From: Cercis canadensis
Lineage: Eukaryota; Streptophyta; Magnoliopsida; Fabales; Fabaceae
Length of the DNA stretch: 64,000 bases
Direction: 5' to 3'
NCBI GenBank assembly: GCA_003255065.1
Contig: QAOA01004976.1
Span: 7,494 to 71,493, forward strand
The notes below the pieces were generated by a model. It was not told the origin of the DNA and searched no databases. It saw nothing but the letters and a program-made list of their open reading frames with translations. Below, in pieces: positions 24,695-37,800 of this stretch. Every line of letters begins with the position of its first letter. Position 1 is the first letter of the stretch. The position numbers and the translations under genes were made by a program.

Positions 24695-27600
24695 TTAGAC
24701 CAAGGCATCATTCCTGCTCATGATACAAATAGTTTTGCAGCCCGCATTAGAAGGAACAGCCCAGATCATTATACTTTGAATAAACCCAACCATCTGCAGG
24801 GCAATATGTGATTTGTCAATTGTGTGACCAAGAAACATTGAAAACCACATTGACGTATGATGATGATGAATTTAAGCAGTCAGCAGATGCACCTTGAATA
24901 ACATTAAATGTACAATTAAACCCTGATATGATATTTTTCAGACTGCTTTAAGATATAATTTTCCCCGTGTGAGGAAGAACTTAACATTCGCCCTCCATCT
25001 GAGATGAATCTATTCTGTCATGCTTGGTTTGGAGACTTTTTCCATTCCTATATTCACCGACTTCTATAAATGTTTAATTTGTATTCCAAAATCACTTCTA
25101 AGCGCCTGTCCTATATAGTAGAGATGTTAATTGAGAAAAACAGACTACATATCATCTATGACTCTTTCTTGGCTTTATTTATTCATCTGGTTCTCAAGCT
25201 TGGTTAAATCCTGCATGGATCTTTCCCTTGAAGGTCAGGATTTGTTGGGAGTTGCTAGTTTTTTTTTTTGTAATGAAAACAGGCACTAACAGACCCCATT
25301 AAGTGATGGGTTATCAATTAACTATATAATCAAGATAAAATATATTTCGTAGCAGCTAGTGAAACCTTCGGGTTAAAGATCATCTCACCAGTGCTAGCCC
25401 AAGGCACATTATACTGAAACCAGGAAAATAAAAGGGTGCTTCTTCCGAAAGGAACAAGGCTGCACATGAAGGAGAAGTTATTAGTTGCTACTAGTTTTTT
25501 TTTTTTTAACTAGTTTATTAATACCCTTCGATTTAGATACTCATACCTGTCAGCGGACTAAACATCAACGGAGAAATGATGTTGGCGAAGGAACCAATTC
25601 CTGAAAGGCATCCTTGAACCATTCCCTGAATCAATGAATGTTATCAATACTGAGAAAAGCGAGTGTTCAAGTAACCGAGAAAAGGTGTTCTACAAATGAA
25701 TGTTATCAATACTAAATTGTGCGAAGTAATGGGAAATATAAATGAAACATGCTTAAGAAACGTGTAACAAGCTTTGAAATCCAAGTCCCTTTTCTTTAGT
25801 GATACCTGTTCATTAGGTCCAACTTGTTTCGATGCGATACTGCATATCTGTGCCATCCACAGTTGTGTTCGGTATAATTACTATGTCCAAGTGGTAAATG
25901 GCAAGAACAGAACGTTACTCATAAACAGATATAAGAAACTTACAGTCGGGCGCACAAAAACTGCAAATACAGAGAAGACAGCAATGGCATAGGGAACCTG
26001 CATGGTTTGCAATTGTCTTCAAGGATTCTTTCGAAAAAAAAAAAATAACGAAAGAAGTAAAGTATTTAAAGAAAAAAAAAAATACCCATGGTGACCACGA
26101 TATGCTGTAAGCCAAGGTCTGCATAGTATCATATATTGTGACGCATCAGTACTCTGCTAAATTTTGGCATTGATTTAACAGCATGCCCTTCTTCAAACAA
26201 AGAAATGGTGTGAAAAGTGTGGCTAGAACTTACACTTATGCAGCCCAATAAGAGCCCTGTTGAAAGCAATTTCTCCTCCCCTATAGCTGGTACTAATAAG
26301 GGCATGAAAAGCAGCTGGGGATTTGCAAGTGTTAAAACGAAACAGATGGCAACTGGAATCAGTCATTAGAATAGGAGCATTTCCAATGACATTTAGCATT
26401 TAGGGAAACTGAAAATGTCAAACAGATTGAAAAAGCAAAACAAAGTAATTAACACGCAATTATGTTAGGCATACCTGTGTAAAAGTTGCTCCAATCCCAG
26501 TAATTAGCAGCAAATCCGCAAACTGGTTCTTACTGAATTTAAAACGAGCCTTTAAATAGTACTGCATGTCATGAAAAGGATTTGCAAATTACAACATAAA
26601 TTTATAAAAATACTGCGTGACATTAGACTCTATTCTATTAGAAAGTGTGCTAACATTAGGTCTGCTCTCTGCAATTTTCCTTCTTAAAGTTCACAACATT
26701 ATTTCTTCAGTAAGAAAGGTTGATCTTCGTTTAATCCTGGGTTCTTTTGCTGCTAATTCTCATATTAGGTCCTTGCTTATTCATGGTTATTGCTGTTTTC
26801 ATTATACTGTGTCTATAACCCGCATGCTCATGAATTGACTATATCTTCTCTAAAGTAAAGAAGGTATAATTTACCAGCAACGAAGCTTGGATCCCACCAT
26901 CTGCAAGACTATGGAAGAACAAAACAACTGCTGCTTGTGAAAACGCAGGGCTGCAAAAATGAGGAATCTTACCTCAATAAGAGAATAACTCAGTTCAAAA
27001 CATTGTTAGACTTGGTGGCCACAACGCGATTTTGTCTAAAACTGATGAATCTAGCTAGCTTCTCGATATAACTAAGTAACATGCATTCTTGCAATGCCTT
27101 TACATACCTACATTTGAGCAGGCAAATCAGATCCCCTACCGAAGGCAGCCTCTTAAAGATACCTGTGGTCCTTTGTGATGAGTCATTTGCACATTCTTCC
27201 CCATATTGTTCCCCACCCTCTTTCAAGATTGGCTGCCTCAGATCATCACCAGCTACACTTTCTTTCAGAAAAATTCTCAGGTACATCACTGCAATAATTG
27301 ATAACAATGCAGCAACCTGAACCAACCAACCAACCAACTTTTTTTAAAAAAATAAAAAAAGGAAGGGGATAGTGATTTTTATGACTAATTATGAGATAGT
27401 TATGAGATAGCAGGAGCAGCAAAAATAAATAGCAGTATTTCAAGAGTTAGAAGAACGATAATGAGGTAGGTTAAGAGCAGAATCAGACTCAGAATGGCTG
27501 ATATATATCAGAACCTGAAATGTTGAAGCAGTAGAAAGGAAGCGGCCAGCTAAAGTTCCACAAACGAATGATGCAGAGCCTACACCAGCAAGGATTCCAA

Positions 27601-30269
27601 ATGCAGAAGCTCGTTTCCTATGGGGAACCTTGTCTGCCTGATAATTAAGAATATCAAAACTTAAAACTACTTACTACTAATTTTCAATTGGGTTCTCTTC
27701 GTTCATTGATCTATGCTTGGCAATTATCTTTGACATAATTAAATATGTAACAATATAATTTTATGGGATCTAGGAAATACCACATAAGCAAGAGCGAGGC
27801 AGTTTACACAGCCTTCGCCCATCATGGCAGCGAGAGTCCTGGCCACAAAGTAGACATAGAAGAAGTTGGTAGCCCTGCTATATGCCAATATCACTGCAAA
27901 TATACGACTCTGCGTTTTAGTATGCTCAGTCAACCTTGAAATACGTCACCAAAAGCTAAAGTGAGGAACCTAAAAAAGCCTTCAGTAATCATGTCACTTC
28001 GCCAGTGCACCACTTAATGTAGGATTGAAGGAACTGTGATGTTAGACAAGACATGTCACCCAGTGTCATTTGTCTCCCAAATATACACTGGCTTCATTCA
28101 TTGTCTGATATAATTAAATTAAGGCGTCAAATTCTTCAGAAATTGTTATGCTTATAAAGTTAAAAAAAGGGAAGACGCTGATAATTCATGAAGGGGAAGG
28201 TGCTCTTAAAGATCACTATCAAACAGTTTGATGCATTTACATAGTCATAGAAAGAATGGCTTCTAATTTAGTCAAGCGATCAACATGGCATTCTATCTTT
28301 CTCACTTGTTCCGAGGTCATGACTCATGGGAGAAAAAATGGGTACTGGAATTTTATTTTATTTGATATTTCTAGAATTGGATAGAATGATTAATAGGCTT
28401 TGATTGTAAACGGGAAAGTGGTGGGTGCTTTTTAAGTGGTGCCGCAGCATCAAAACGTAGAAAGCTTTACCCAAATGCTGGACCCAAAGAGTGAATGAAT
28501 CGTCCACATCAAAAGCAATAATAGGCCATACGCAAATGCTAAACTTGAAAATGGCACTGTGTTATTAGTCATTATACTCATCAAGTGTAAATATAACCTT
28601 CACCAGAAAGCTAACGAGAAATGAATGAGGCCAAGATAATCAATTACCAAAAAGAAGAGAGAAAGAGAGAGAAAGATGACAACAAAATGGCCCAGAAAAA
28701 GTGCTGACGCTGAGGTCCCCAGTGCTATATATTTTTGCTCAGCTCAAGCACTTTTTAAGGTAATGAAACATTAATTTAGCGTACGAACACACCTAGAGGG
28801 ATGATAGACACCGTCAGAGGAAGCGTCAGCAAAGCTTTCCTGCCGTACTTGTCCGACAAATTCCCTATTAACGGCGTTATAACCACCGCTCCCACTCCTG
28901 TCATCTGCACCGCCCATTACAACTTCTTCATTCATGTAGAAAAATCTTTAACTCAAGATGAATAATATAATATGGAGCTCTTTAATATCTCTTTCCTTTT
29001 GTTGGGTTTAGCATTAGAGTCATATATAGTATTGCAACAAAATTGACTTTTGCAAAGAAAAAATTGAATAATTAATCTGTCAACAAAATCAATCTTCTAT
29101 AAACATTAAAAATAATCATTTAAAAAATTAATTTGGTAAACATAATAATTATNTAATTATTTAAAAAATTAATTTGGTAAACATAATAATTATTCGAAAG
29201 TTAAATTAACACAAAAAATAGATTATAAATTAAAGTGATATTTAAAATATAATTTAAAAATAAAATAAAAATATTTAACTCAAATTAAATTGAATAATTA
29301 TAAAACGATAAGGATACCAAATTGCAACCACAAAGGCGATTTGTACAAAAATACATTAAATAAAAATAAAAATCACTTTCAACCGATTAAGGCCCTGTGC
29401 TAGCTAACAAAATAATTTCACTTCAAATTGTTATAGCAACCAAGAATACATTAAATGGTATGAATTGAGAGTCACAAGTAGAATTGGTGTTATACATTTG
29501 AGAAAATCTCTTAGGTAAAAGAAGCACCAAAGCGGATATATACATTTGAATGGTTATGAACACCCCAGATGGGTAGGTTTGAAGCTTAGGTTTGGGATTC
29601 TTAATATTTGGAACTTAGCAAGCTGAATAGTCAAGTCAGCCACGTGTGCACCTTCAACCTCCACAGTCCATATACTAGGTAGAAGGCTAGCAGCTAGGCT
29701 AGTGAGTAGCAATTCAGATAACAAAAACAAAAATATATAACATTGAAAAAATGAAGATTATGGTTCAAAATTCAGTGATTGAAGAAACTTTCATTGTAAT
29801 GCAATCATGATAAACATATGGGTGTCTCCGTTTTTGTTACTTTTGCTGCGAGTGCATGGAAGCTTGTGTTGTGTATGCTATAGTAGCATGAGAGAGGGCA
29901 GAACAAATTGGATGATTGGAATAACACTTAAGAGTTAAGGAACCAGTGTGGGCCATGAAAGAACCATTTTTGAGAATAGAGAATAACATGCCACGGGACC
30001 CAGAAATTAAGTGAAAAATGAAATGGACATATATATCACATACCAAATAATTAGGTGAGAGAGAGCCATAAATTAAAGAGAGCCATAGGTATACTTACTG
30101 CTTGCTGGAATCCGGTGAGGTAAATGGCGAGGGAGCATTGATCTCGACCAGGGCAGAGTGCCGACATTGTCAAGTCGGTGATTCCCGGAATCACCATACA
30201 ACCAGCAAACCCGGTGAGAAACACTGTTACAAAAAGGTGACTCAACCCTGTTAAGCTCTCCATCTCCAT
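24695..30269 (-). CDS. Major facilitator transporter, tetracycline-resistance-like (MFSD14/HIAT1-type), 14 exons
   Basis: Exons on the minus strand: 30269-30099, 28904-28793, 27893-27781, 27637-27515, 27316-27108, 26950-26875, 26561-26475, 26314-26234, 26118-26086, 25997-25944, 25847-25806, 25625-25547, 25459-25389 and 24793-24695. All junctions keep frame, giving about 449 residues. It starts MEMESLTGLSHLFVTVFLTG. MFS motif A is plain in exon 2 (GNLSDKYGRKALLTLP). Twelve membrane segments are expected, with a hydrophilic loop in exon 5 (LKEGGEQYGEECANDSSQRT). Later landmarks are FFHSLADGGIQASLL and ASKQVGPNEQ followed by GMVQGCLSGIGSFANIISPL. The substrate is unknown. From memory the closest Arabidopsis genes are At2g16970-At2g16990. 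Several exons code for only 11-18 residues. Intron 1 (1.2 kb) holds a single-N assembly join at 29153. Confidence 0.9.
29108..29200. other. Single-N assembly join flanked by duplicated sequence
   Basis: About 42 bp (ATTTAAAAAATTAATTTGGT and onward to AACATAATAATTAT) occurs on both sides of the N at 29153. This is what unmerged contig ends look like. It lies in intron 1 of the MFS gene and affects no exon. Confidence 0.75.
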
Positions 30270-30980
30270 TTCTCTGTATCTACAGCTAACACTGATCAGT
30301 TCTCAATATTGTTGAAGTGAAGGAGTAGACAAGCTTTAAGGTTTGTACTGAAAGACCGTGCGAACTTATATTTGCGTCGCTTGCTTTTGCTTTTTAAAGG
30401 TGTGTGTGTGTGTGGGAGAGAGAGAGAGAGAGAGAGGGGAAGGAAGAGAGCGTAAGAGTGTGTGGGGGGTTAAGCGAAGAAATAAGATTCCGAACATATG
30501 TGATATGTCCTTTCGAGAGAATAACCGAAACATGACCAAGGAAAGCAAAAAGACGAAGGAGACCAAACTTCTAAGTTGCTGTATAAACGAGGTTTGTAAC
30601 TGAGGTTAGTCATTAGGGGACAACCACAAAAGCTGCAGCCCAGCTAGCATTGTTTAGAAGGAGAAGCGCAATTGGACTGATCAAATGCTTGTCACAGACG
30701 TGCCTTCGTGGATTACTCATGCTTAGGACTTGACCCCTTGCCATCGGTTTGCAACAAATATCTAAAGATATCTTTCTTCTCTTCTACGGTTTTACCACTA
30801 GAAGGCTCACCCAAATTTACAAAGTAGTTATAATTTGATTCTCTTAATTTTCCTAATTAAATTAGTGTAATGAAAGAAAAAAGAATGTCAAAGTAATAGC
30901 CCAAAGATAAACATATTGCTCGGAGAGAAAACATGAACTTCAGTTCATGAAGGGAGCCTAATAATATCTAATTAATTTAT

Positions 30981-31181
30981 TAGAAATTTTATAATACCAT
31001 ATAAGTATGCATGAGAAGTATAAGTAATTTTTATATTTTATTAAATATAAAATATAACTTATTTTATTTTTTAAATAAATTTAAAAATAATTAATTTATA
31101 TATATATCATTCATAAATTAATTATTTTAATATAATATAACATACCATATAAATATAAAAAAATATATAAAAAAAACCTCC
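30981..31181. mobile_element. Small MITE, family B copy 1 (about 201 bp)
   Basis: Imperfect inverted ends (ATAATACCATATAAGTATG against the complement of CATACCATATAAATAT) surround an AT-rich core. It is flanked by an exact 9-bp direct repeat TTAATTTAT (30972-30980 and 31182-31190). The core TTTTATATTTTATTAAATAT and the region after it match the copy at 32769-32980. The flank is AT-rich, so the duplication alone is weak, but both copies show one. Confidence 0.6.
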
Positions 31182-32768
31182 TTAATTTATCTATACATGC
31201 TCTAGAGGCACGTTATAAATCTAAAATCTTGAGCAGATAAGAGGCAGTTAGTGGACAGTCGGTGGGTCATCATTCAAGAACAATTTGGGTACGTGAAATG
31301 ACATTTGCAATTTTCTCCTCCACAAAAAAATACTAAATCTGGATGAACAGTGATGCCATTGTGGAAATGGTAAGATGGAGAAAAGAAAAGAAGAGATGAG
31401 ATGGTGAGAGGCAGCAATTAAGGAGAAGAATTGATTAGAAGATTTCAACTAAAGAGAATGGCTGATGTATTAATGCTCTTTATAAAGGATGTTTATCATG
31501 TAAATACGTCTTTACTTTAGGAAAGCCATAAAGCAAAATTGTATCAGTTTAGCAAAGGAAAGAAAAGAGAAAAGAGAAATTCCTAGAGTTTATCTAACGA
31601 AAACAGCGTCCCTTTTTCTTTTTCTTTTGTTTTTCCCTCTAAAGAAGAAGATACATTTATTTTTAGAATATATTTGAGGATTTGAAGTGAAGGAAAAGAA
31701 AAAGAGAGAAGAGGAAAGAGAAAAAAAGGAAGGGAAGAAAAATGGAAGGGTTTTCTTCTCTATTGTTTAGATGATTAAAATGAGCAGAAGCAGAAAAAAT
31801 AAAATAAAAAATTCTATTGTAAAATATTTTTACTAATTTATTTTTTATTATTAAAATAGACATATTCAATATAAAATTAAAATAATATAATAGACATATT
31901 TAATAAAATTAATAGACATATTTAAAAAAATAAAAGAATATAATAGTTATTTTAATATATTTTTTTTTCAAAACTCCTCAATTTAAAAGAACACAAGAAT
32001 AGATTAAAAAAAAAAAGTGTAGGAATTACATCTTACTTACCGCTATCTTTTTTGTTTTTTTAAAATAAATCTTTCAAATAAGTGAAATAGGAGTTTTATT
32101 CCTCTCATTTTCTTTCTCTTCTAAAGTAACTCCCAAACAAAACCCTTGCAAGACCTAGTACTAAATCTCTTTTCTTTTTTGCACCAAACATGGCATTTGA
32201 TCTTAGTCTAGAGTATACAGAATTCCTGCACTTTCAAAGAGGGTAATACTTGACCAGCTAAAGGGTCAGGGATCTCTCACCCATGCTTTTTCTTTTTTTG
32301 GGCGAAACAAGGGGTCAAAAGAGCCGGTAAAGAAAAGAAAAAGAAACTAAACAGGTATATCTTGACGGGGCACAGAACAGATCGAATCCCAACTCATTGA
32401 TGAGTGATGAGTGATGAGCAAGAGAGGAAGCAGAAGGGGAAAGAAAGCAGAACGTAGAAGGAAGAGCGTAATGGCAAACACCAAATAAAAATTAGCTTGC
32501 CAAAGTTTGGAGGATCATGGAGATATGTTGTTCCGTTCATAAATTTGTACCCATATCTTTCGGCCCACGACAATATAACATAACATATCTTTCGGCTGGT
32601 GGGTGCTTACCTATTTGGGCCTAAGCCTCCCAACTCTGTTCACATAGACGGAGTATTTGATGGGCCCAACTACACCATATTTAAATAAAATCGTTAAAAT
32701 TATTCAAAAGTGACTAAACGGGACGGGATGATGTTTTTGCATATGAAGTTTTCGACACAATAAATTAT

Positions 32769-32980
32769 CGGAGATTTTATAATACTACGTAAGTATGTCA
32801 TATTATATTGACGTGGCAAGCATACATAATTTTTATATTTTATTATATATAAAATATAATTTATTTAATTTTTTAAATAAATTTAAAAATAGTTAATTTG
32901 TACACATGTTATTCATTTATTGATTATTCCTATGTAGTATGACATACTACATAAATACTAAAAGTATCTAAGAAATCTCT
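32769..32980. mobile_element. Small MITE, family B copy 2 (about 212 bp)
   Basis: It starts CGGAGATTTTATAATACTAC and ends with the inverted counterpart AAGTATCTAAGAAATCTCT. The inner inverted parts ACGTAAGTATGTCATA and GTAGTATGACATACTACATA pair. It is flanked by an exact 9-bp repeat ATAAATTAT (32760-32768 and 32981-32989), the duplication length of Mutator-like elements. No ORF. Confidence 0.65.
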
Positions 32981-33057
32981 ATAAATTATTATTATTTTTT
33001 GTTTAAATGTATTATAAATTTTTATAATTTTTTTTAATTAGATTTCTGTTATTACTT

Positions 33058-33190
33058 CAGATTATAATTATGTTGAAGTGATGCTAAAGTAGTATAAAAA
33101 TTGATATTTCATCAAATTTTGACTCAAAAAAATATATAAAAAATTTGACGATGTCACAATTTTTGTGTTATTTTAGCACTACATTAATTT
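33058..33190. repeat. Imperfect inverted repeat (hairpin, about 130 bp)
   Basis: The left arm TGATGCTAAAGTAGTATAAA and onward to ATTTCATCAAATTTTGA pairs with the right arm, which runs from TTTGACGATGTCACAATTTT to TTATTTTAGCACTACATTAA. It may be a very small MITE. I could not fix a target duplication. Confidence 0.5.
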
Positions 33191-33787
33191 TTTTTTTATT
33201 GTCACATAAACAAGTCGTTTGTTATGTCAATATTAAACTGATGAATTTATAATCAGGATTGACGATAGTAACCCAATAAAAAAAATTTAAATTATAAAAA
33301 TTTTAAAAAAAAAATATAAAAACTTAATTCAAAATTCGTCCAAATTAAAAAGATCCACATTATATTTAAATCCTTTTTTTTAACCTAAGAAGTAAGGTTT
33401 AACTCTAACCTTTAAATGGAATTAAAATTACTAAACTTAGAGTAAACCATTCTTACTATTGAGATCCTATTGTCGAAGTACTTATAATTATAATTTTATA
33501 TTAGAGTAACATCGATCAGAAGTTCGTTTTCTTGCCACAAGAATCTTTTGACCAACTATACAATAAATTACTATTTAGTCGTTGGTTTTATCGTTTCGTA
33601 CGTTATTTGGTCCGCGGTCCACACACATTAATCTCCGGATCTCCCCTAACATCGTAACGAGGAATTCAAAATCAAAATGAAATGAGCTCTTCATTATCAT
33701 TGACCTGACCATAGTTAATATATTGTCACACTCACTCGCTCGCTCACTCACTCACTCTAGTCTCTGTCTCTCTCTCATAAGGATTTG

Positions 33788-34870
33788 ATGGATGCCCTTG
33801 CACTGTTCTGCACTGCCTCACTCGTCTTGGGCGGGCTCTACTGGTTCATCTGCATCCTTGGCTCCGCTGAGCAAAAGGGGAAACGAGCTGTCAACATCTC
33901 AGGGGGTTCAATCGCCGCCGAGAAAGTCCAGGAAAATTACAATCAGTACTGGTCCTTCTTCCGCCGACCTAAAGAAATCGAAACCGCTGATAAAGTCCCC
34001 GCCTTTGTCGACACTTTCTACAACTTAGTTACTGATATCTATGAATGGGGTTGGGGTCAATCCTTTCACTTCTCTCCTTCTATTCCAGGCAAATCGCACC
34101 GCGACGCCACTCGAATTCACGAAGAAATGGCCGTGGATCTCCTCAATGTCAAGCCCGGCAACAAAATCTTGGATGCGGGTTGTGGGGTTGGTGGACCGAT
34201 GCGCGCAATTGCTGCACATTCTGGTGCCAATGTGGTGGGAATCACAATCAACGAGTACCAAGTTGGTCGTGCCAAATTGCACAATAAAAAAGCCGGCTTG
34301 GACAAATTGTGTGAGGTTGTTTGTGGGAATTTTCTAAGTATGCCATTCAAAGATAACTCTTTTGATGGAGCTTATTCGATCGAGGCTACCTGTCACGCAC
34401 CAAAGCTTGAGGAGGTTTACGCTGAGATTTACAGGGTGTTGAAGCCGGGAGGAATGTATGTTTCGTATGAATGGGTCACAACCGAGTTATATAAACTGGA
34501 GGACCCGGTTCAGATGGATATTATACAGGGGATTGAGAGAGGTGATGCTTTGCCTGGGTTGAGAAGCTACAAGGACATTGCTGTGACTGCCAAGAAGGTT
34601 GGGTTTGAGGTGGTGAATGAGAAGGATCTTGCGAAACCTCCAGCTAAACCATGGTGGTTGAGGTTGAAGATGGGCAAAATTGCATACTGGAGGAACCATA
34701 TTTTGGTGACGGTGCTTGCGTGGCTTGGAATTGCACCCAAAGGGGTTGTGGATGTGCATGAAATGCTCTGTGACACAGCCGATTATCTGACCAGAGGCGG
34801 CGAGAGTGGCATTTTCAGTCCAATGCATATGATTCTCTGCAGAAAACCAGAGTCTGCTGGGTCATCTTAG
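33788..34870 (+). CDS. SMT2: 24-methylenesterol C-methyltransferase 2
   Basis: Single-exon gene, 360 residues from the second of two adjacent Met codons (33785 and 33788); MDALALF matches the family start. SMT2 adds the second methyl group to the sterol side chain (24-methylenelophenol to 24-ethylidenelophenol) using S-adenosylmethionine in the ER, and so sets the sitosterol to campesterol ratio. An N-terminal membrane anchor (about residues 5-25) is followed by the sterol-binding region YEWGWGQSFHFSPSIPGKSH. SAM motif I is ILDAGCGVGGPMRAIA, then SIEATCHAPKLEEVYAEIYR and VLKPGGMYVSYEWV. The C-terminal sterol methyltransferase domain ends GIFSPMHMILCRKPE. Length and all motifs agree with plant SMT2, and the lack of introns is typical. 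SMT1 is less likely, because SMT1 lacks this anchor and start. Confidence 0.95.
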   Translation: MDALALFCTASLVLGGLYWFICILGSAEQKGKRAVNISGGSIAAEKVQENYNQYWSFFRRPKEIETADKVPAFVDTFYNLVTDIYEWGWGQSFHFSPSIPGKSHRDATRIHEEMAVDLLNVKPGNKILDAGCGVGGPMRAIAAHSGANVVGITINEYQVGRAKLHNKKAGLDKLCEVVCGNFLSMPFKDNSFDGAYSIEATCHAPKLEEVYAEIYRVLKPGGMYVSYEWVTTELYKLEDPVQMDIIQGIERGDALPGLRSYKDIAVTAKKVGFEVVNEKDLAKPPAKPWWLRLKMGKIAYWRNHILVTVLAWLGIAPKGVVDVHEMLCDTADYLTRGGESGIFSPMHMILCRKPESAGSS

Positions 34871-37800
34871 CTGTTTAATCAGGGTACACGATGATTAGAA
34901 GAAGGTGCTCTTTTTTTTTTTTTTTAACTTTGATTTATTTATGGGTTACAGTTGTAGTCTGGTTTGCTATCTTGCAATAGCTTGGTGACTACGGGGTATG
35001 AGCAATTCCTTTCCATGGTTTTTTTTTTTCTAACCTTCAGAAGTTCGCTCCAGTTATTGATTTAAGTTTCTTTATGAGGAGGGTTGTGAACATTGAAGTA
35101 GTTGGGAGCTAGGACCGTCTCTAACTATAGAAGAGGGAATACATGTTATAACAAAAATGTGGATTGTTCCCTGAGTAATCAATGAAGTTCTCCTGACTTT
35201 GATTACCTGCTTCTGTTCTGTTTATTTTCCATGATGTATTTTGAAGCCGAAACAAACACAGTGTGACCAATTTGTATTTTAGCACAATTCGAAAATTCCT
35301 GCATATAGATGTCTAGTTTGGTTCGAAAGTGCTGAGATGCAGTGCAGAATAAATTGCAGAGTCACGTTTTAGGTGCTGTTCTGGCTTCAAAACGAATAAA
35401 ATAAGAATAAGCATGGGTCGAATAGCATGTGATATAGGTAACTGTGTGAGATTCTAACATGTGAGGGCCAATTATGGTATACTTGGAGAGAGCCAATCCT
35501 TGTTATTTTGTTTCAAGATGGGTAAGGCAGCAATCAAATGGCGGAAAAAGAGCCTGCAAGATGTCAACCAATAGATTTTTAGCTTCAATTCTAGAACATT
35601 GATAAGGAGATGGATAGTTGAGGCATACAAAATTATGAATGGAGTCATATGGCGTATAAAAATCATTCTATGATATTTTCTAAATTGTTCAAATCAGATA
35701 GGAAGAGAACAACAGAGAGAATGAGGTTGCTTAATCACTATATCACTATATCAAACTAATAGAGAGTCATTTCTCTACAAGTAAGGCCATCTGTACCCAT
35801 TTTACTCTCTCTCCCTTTTGATGCTTTTTTTGTTTCTCTTCTCTCTCTTCACAGGTCTACTTTCTCTTATTTTATTATCTGCCCTTGCATTGCCCGGAAT
35901 TACAACTAGTTTAACTATAGTCATAAGCATGTTATTGATCTTTAAGATGTCACAGGAAAAGATTGCATATATATTTTATCACAATTGCAGGGATCCCAAG
36001 GTAAAGTACCTTTTTATCATTTTATATGTTAACACATGAAGTAATTCATATGATATTCTTGAGACAGGAATGTTTTGTGGTTTATGAAATAAGCTTTGTT
36101 GTGGATCTGAGTGATGAAATCACAGGAAGGAATAGTGCATTAATGCTTTTAAGTGTTTACTGTGAACGCCAATAGTATTACAGGTTCTTCATTCCTGTAC
36201 TAGCAAGGGTTTTCTGTTTCCACAGTTACCAAATGAAATATCTGATTCAAAGAACAGGACGTGAAAATAATAATGATATACTCAGATTTGTTTTCTCTTG
36301 AACCTTGATGTTAGTGGGGTGAAATTTTAAAGCCTGAGAACAATTGCAGGAATCACGTGAGTTGTTCACATGGCTACTTTTGTGAGTCCTTCTTGTTAAT
36401 AATCTAATAATAGGCTTTCCTCCTATTTGTGCCACTGTTCCTCTGTCTCTGGTTATTGTATTCTTTTCTTATTTTCTTTCTAGTTGTGATTCCTCTCAAT
36501 CTTTTTGCTTACTGTCACATTAAAGGTGCAATTTAAAATGTATCTCCCTTTACTAGAAAAGCAACGATTGCCAGGATTTTGGATCTAACACAGCTTTTTC
36601 TAGGGCTTCATGCCCTTCAGAAAGGGAAGCCTCATTTTGTTTTGCTTTATGTTTGCTTGAAAAAATGTGATGCGTGGGTATATGATTATACTATCCGTTG
36701 CACCTTAATATTACACTCAATTTAGGAAGCCAATTGTGTTCAACTCTCGTGAGAAGAAGAACCATGTATATAACAAAGGCCAAAACAGAAATATATCAAC
36801 CCCTGTTCTCCTTGCTAAGAAGTAAAACTTCAAGGCTTTGAAGAAGCTCTCATATGGGTTGCGTGGCTTCTAATTGCAAACGTTTGGGAAGGTTCGCTTT
36901 TTCTGGGATTGGAAGCATTGCTGATATTGCAGAGATTGAGTGCATTGCTACGGAGTGTATTTGCACTCAATAAACTATGCATTAATGTAGCTAATATAAA
37001 CATATATATCATCAATTTTCTTTTATCATTGAGTAAAAATCTATTGTACAATTTTGACAAATACATAGCTAATCAAGTTTAGCAAACTATGAGTAGTATA
37101 CACCAACAAGCACTTGTTTCAATTGGTAACAAATTTAACCTTGGGTGTACACCTTTGACTATGGTTAAGAGTTCGAGATCCAGTAAAAACATTGTTACTA
37201 TAATTGCTCTAATCTTCGAATAATATTAGTCTTATGCCCAATTGAATAAAGTGGAGATATTCATAGTATTAATTAAAAAAAACTATGAATTTACTAGTGT
37301 GTAAGAACTAAGAGCACGCCAAAAATTATATCCTACAAATGAGAAAACTTTCAAGTTCTGTTGGGTGTATATACGTGTTTTTGCTCTTTCTTCGTTCTTT
37401 TATTAATTTTTCAACCCATTAACCTGTTCAAATTTGAGGTCAACGACTTAAACCAAAGCTTTGTGGTAGCTACTAGGCTTTAATCATCAATCATCATCAT
37501 CTAACATTATGCAGGCACTGGAAGGGATTAATGTGAAAAGAATTCGTAAATACCGAGTTCAAGTTCACATTCAACAAATTGTATTGCACTAAGTATTCTT
37601 AAATGAAACACGTGATATATATGAAGAAAATGAAGAAAGCCCCTCATACCAAACCAATATAGATAGATTAGTTTTGAGAATCATTGAGCAAAGACAGGCC
37701 AGCCAAACACAGCTCAACACCTCAACCGTTTGACAAAACTAAGAGAAATTTGGGACTAGAAGCTCCAACCACCATATTCCCCCATAACTGCCAACGACGC

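Larger units (their letters stand above)
30270..33787. other. Gene-free AT-rich spacer between the divergent MFS and SMT2 genes
   Basis: A GT/GA microsatellite at 30400-30436 probably lies in the MFS 5' region. Two small related MITEs (30981-31181 and 32769-32980) and a hairpin (33058-33190) are listed separately. CT- and CACT-rich sequence at 33728-33776 precedes SMT2 and is probably its 5'UTR. I see no coding exon. Confidence 0.5.

Noticed and set aside
30400..30440. GT/GA repeat with an open frame
   Set aside because: A simple repeat in a likely 5' flanking region, with no protein-like sequence.
34025..34828. Several antisense frames opposite SMT2
   Set aside because: They are shadows of the GC-richer SMT2 coding strand.
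35818..36039. Hydrophobic 73-residue frame downstream of SMT2
   Set aside because: Low-complexity Leu/Phe from T-rich DNA, with no promoter, exon signals or family features.
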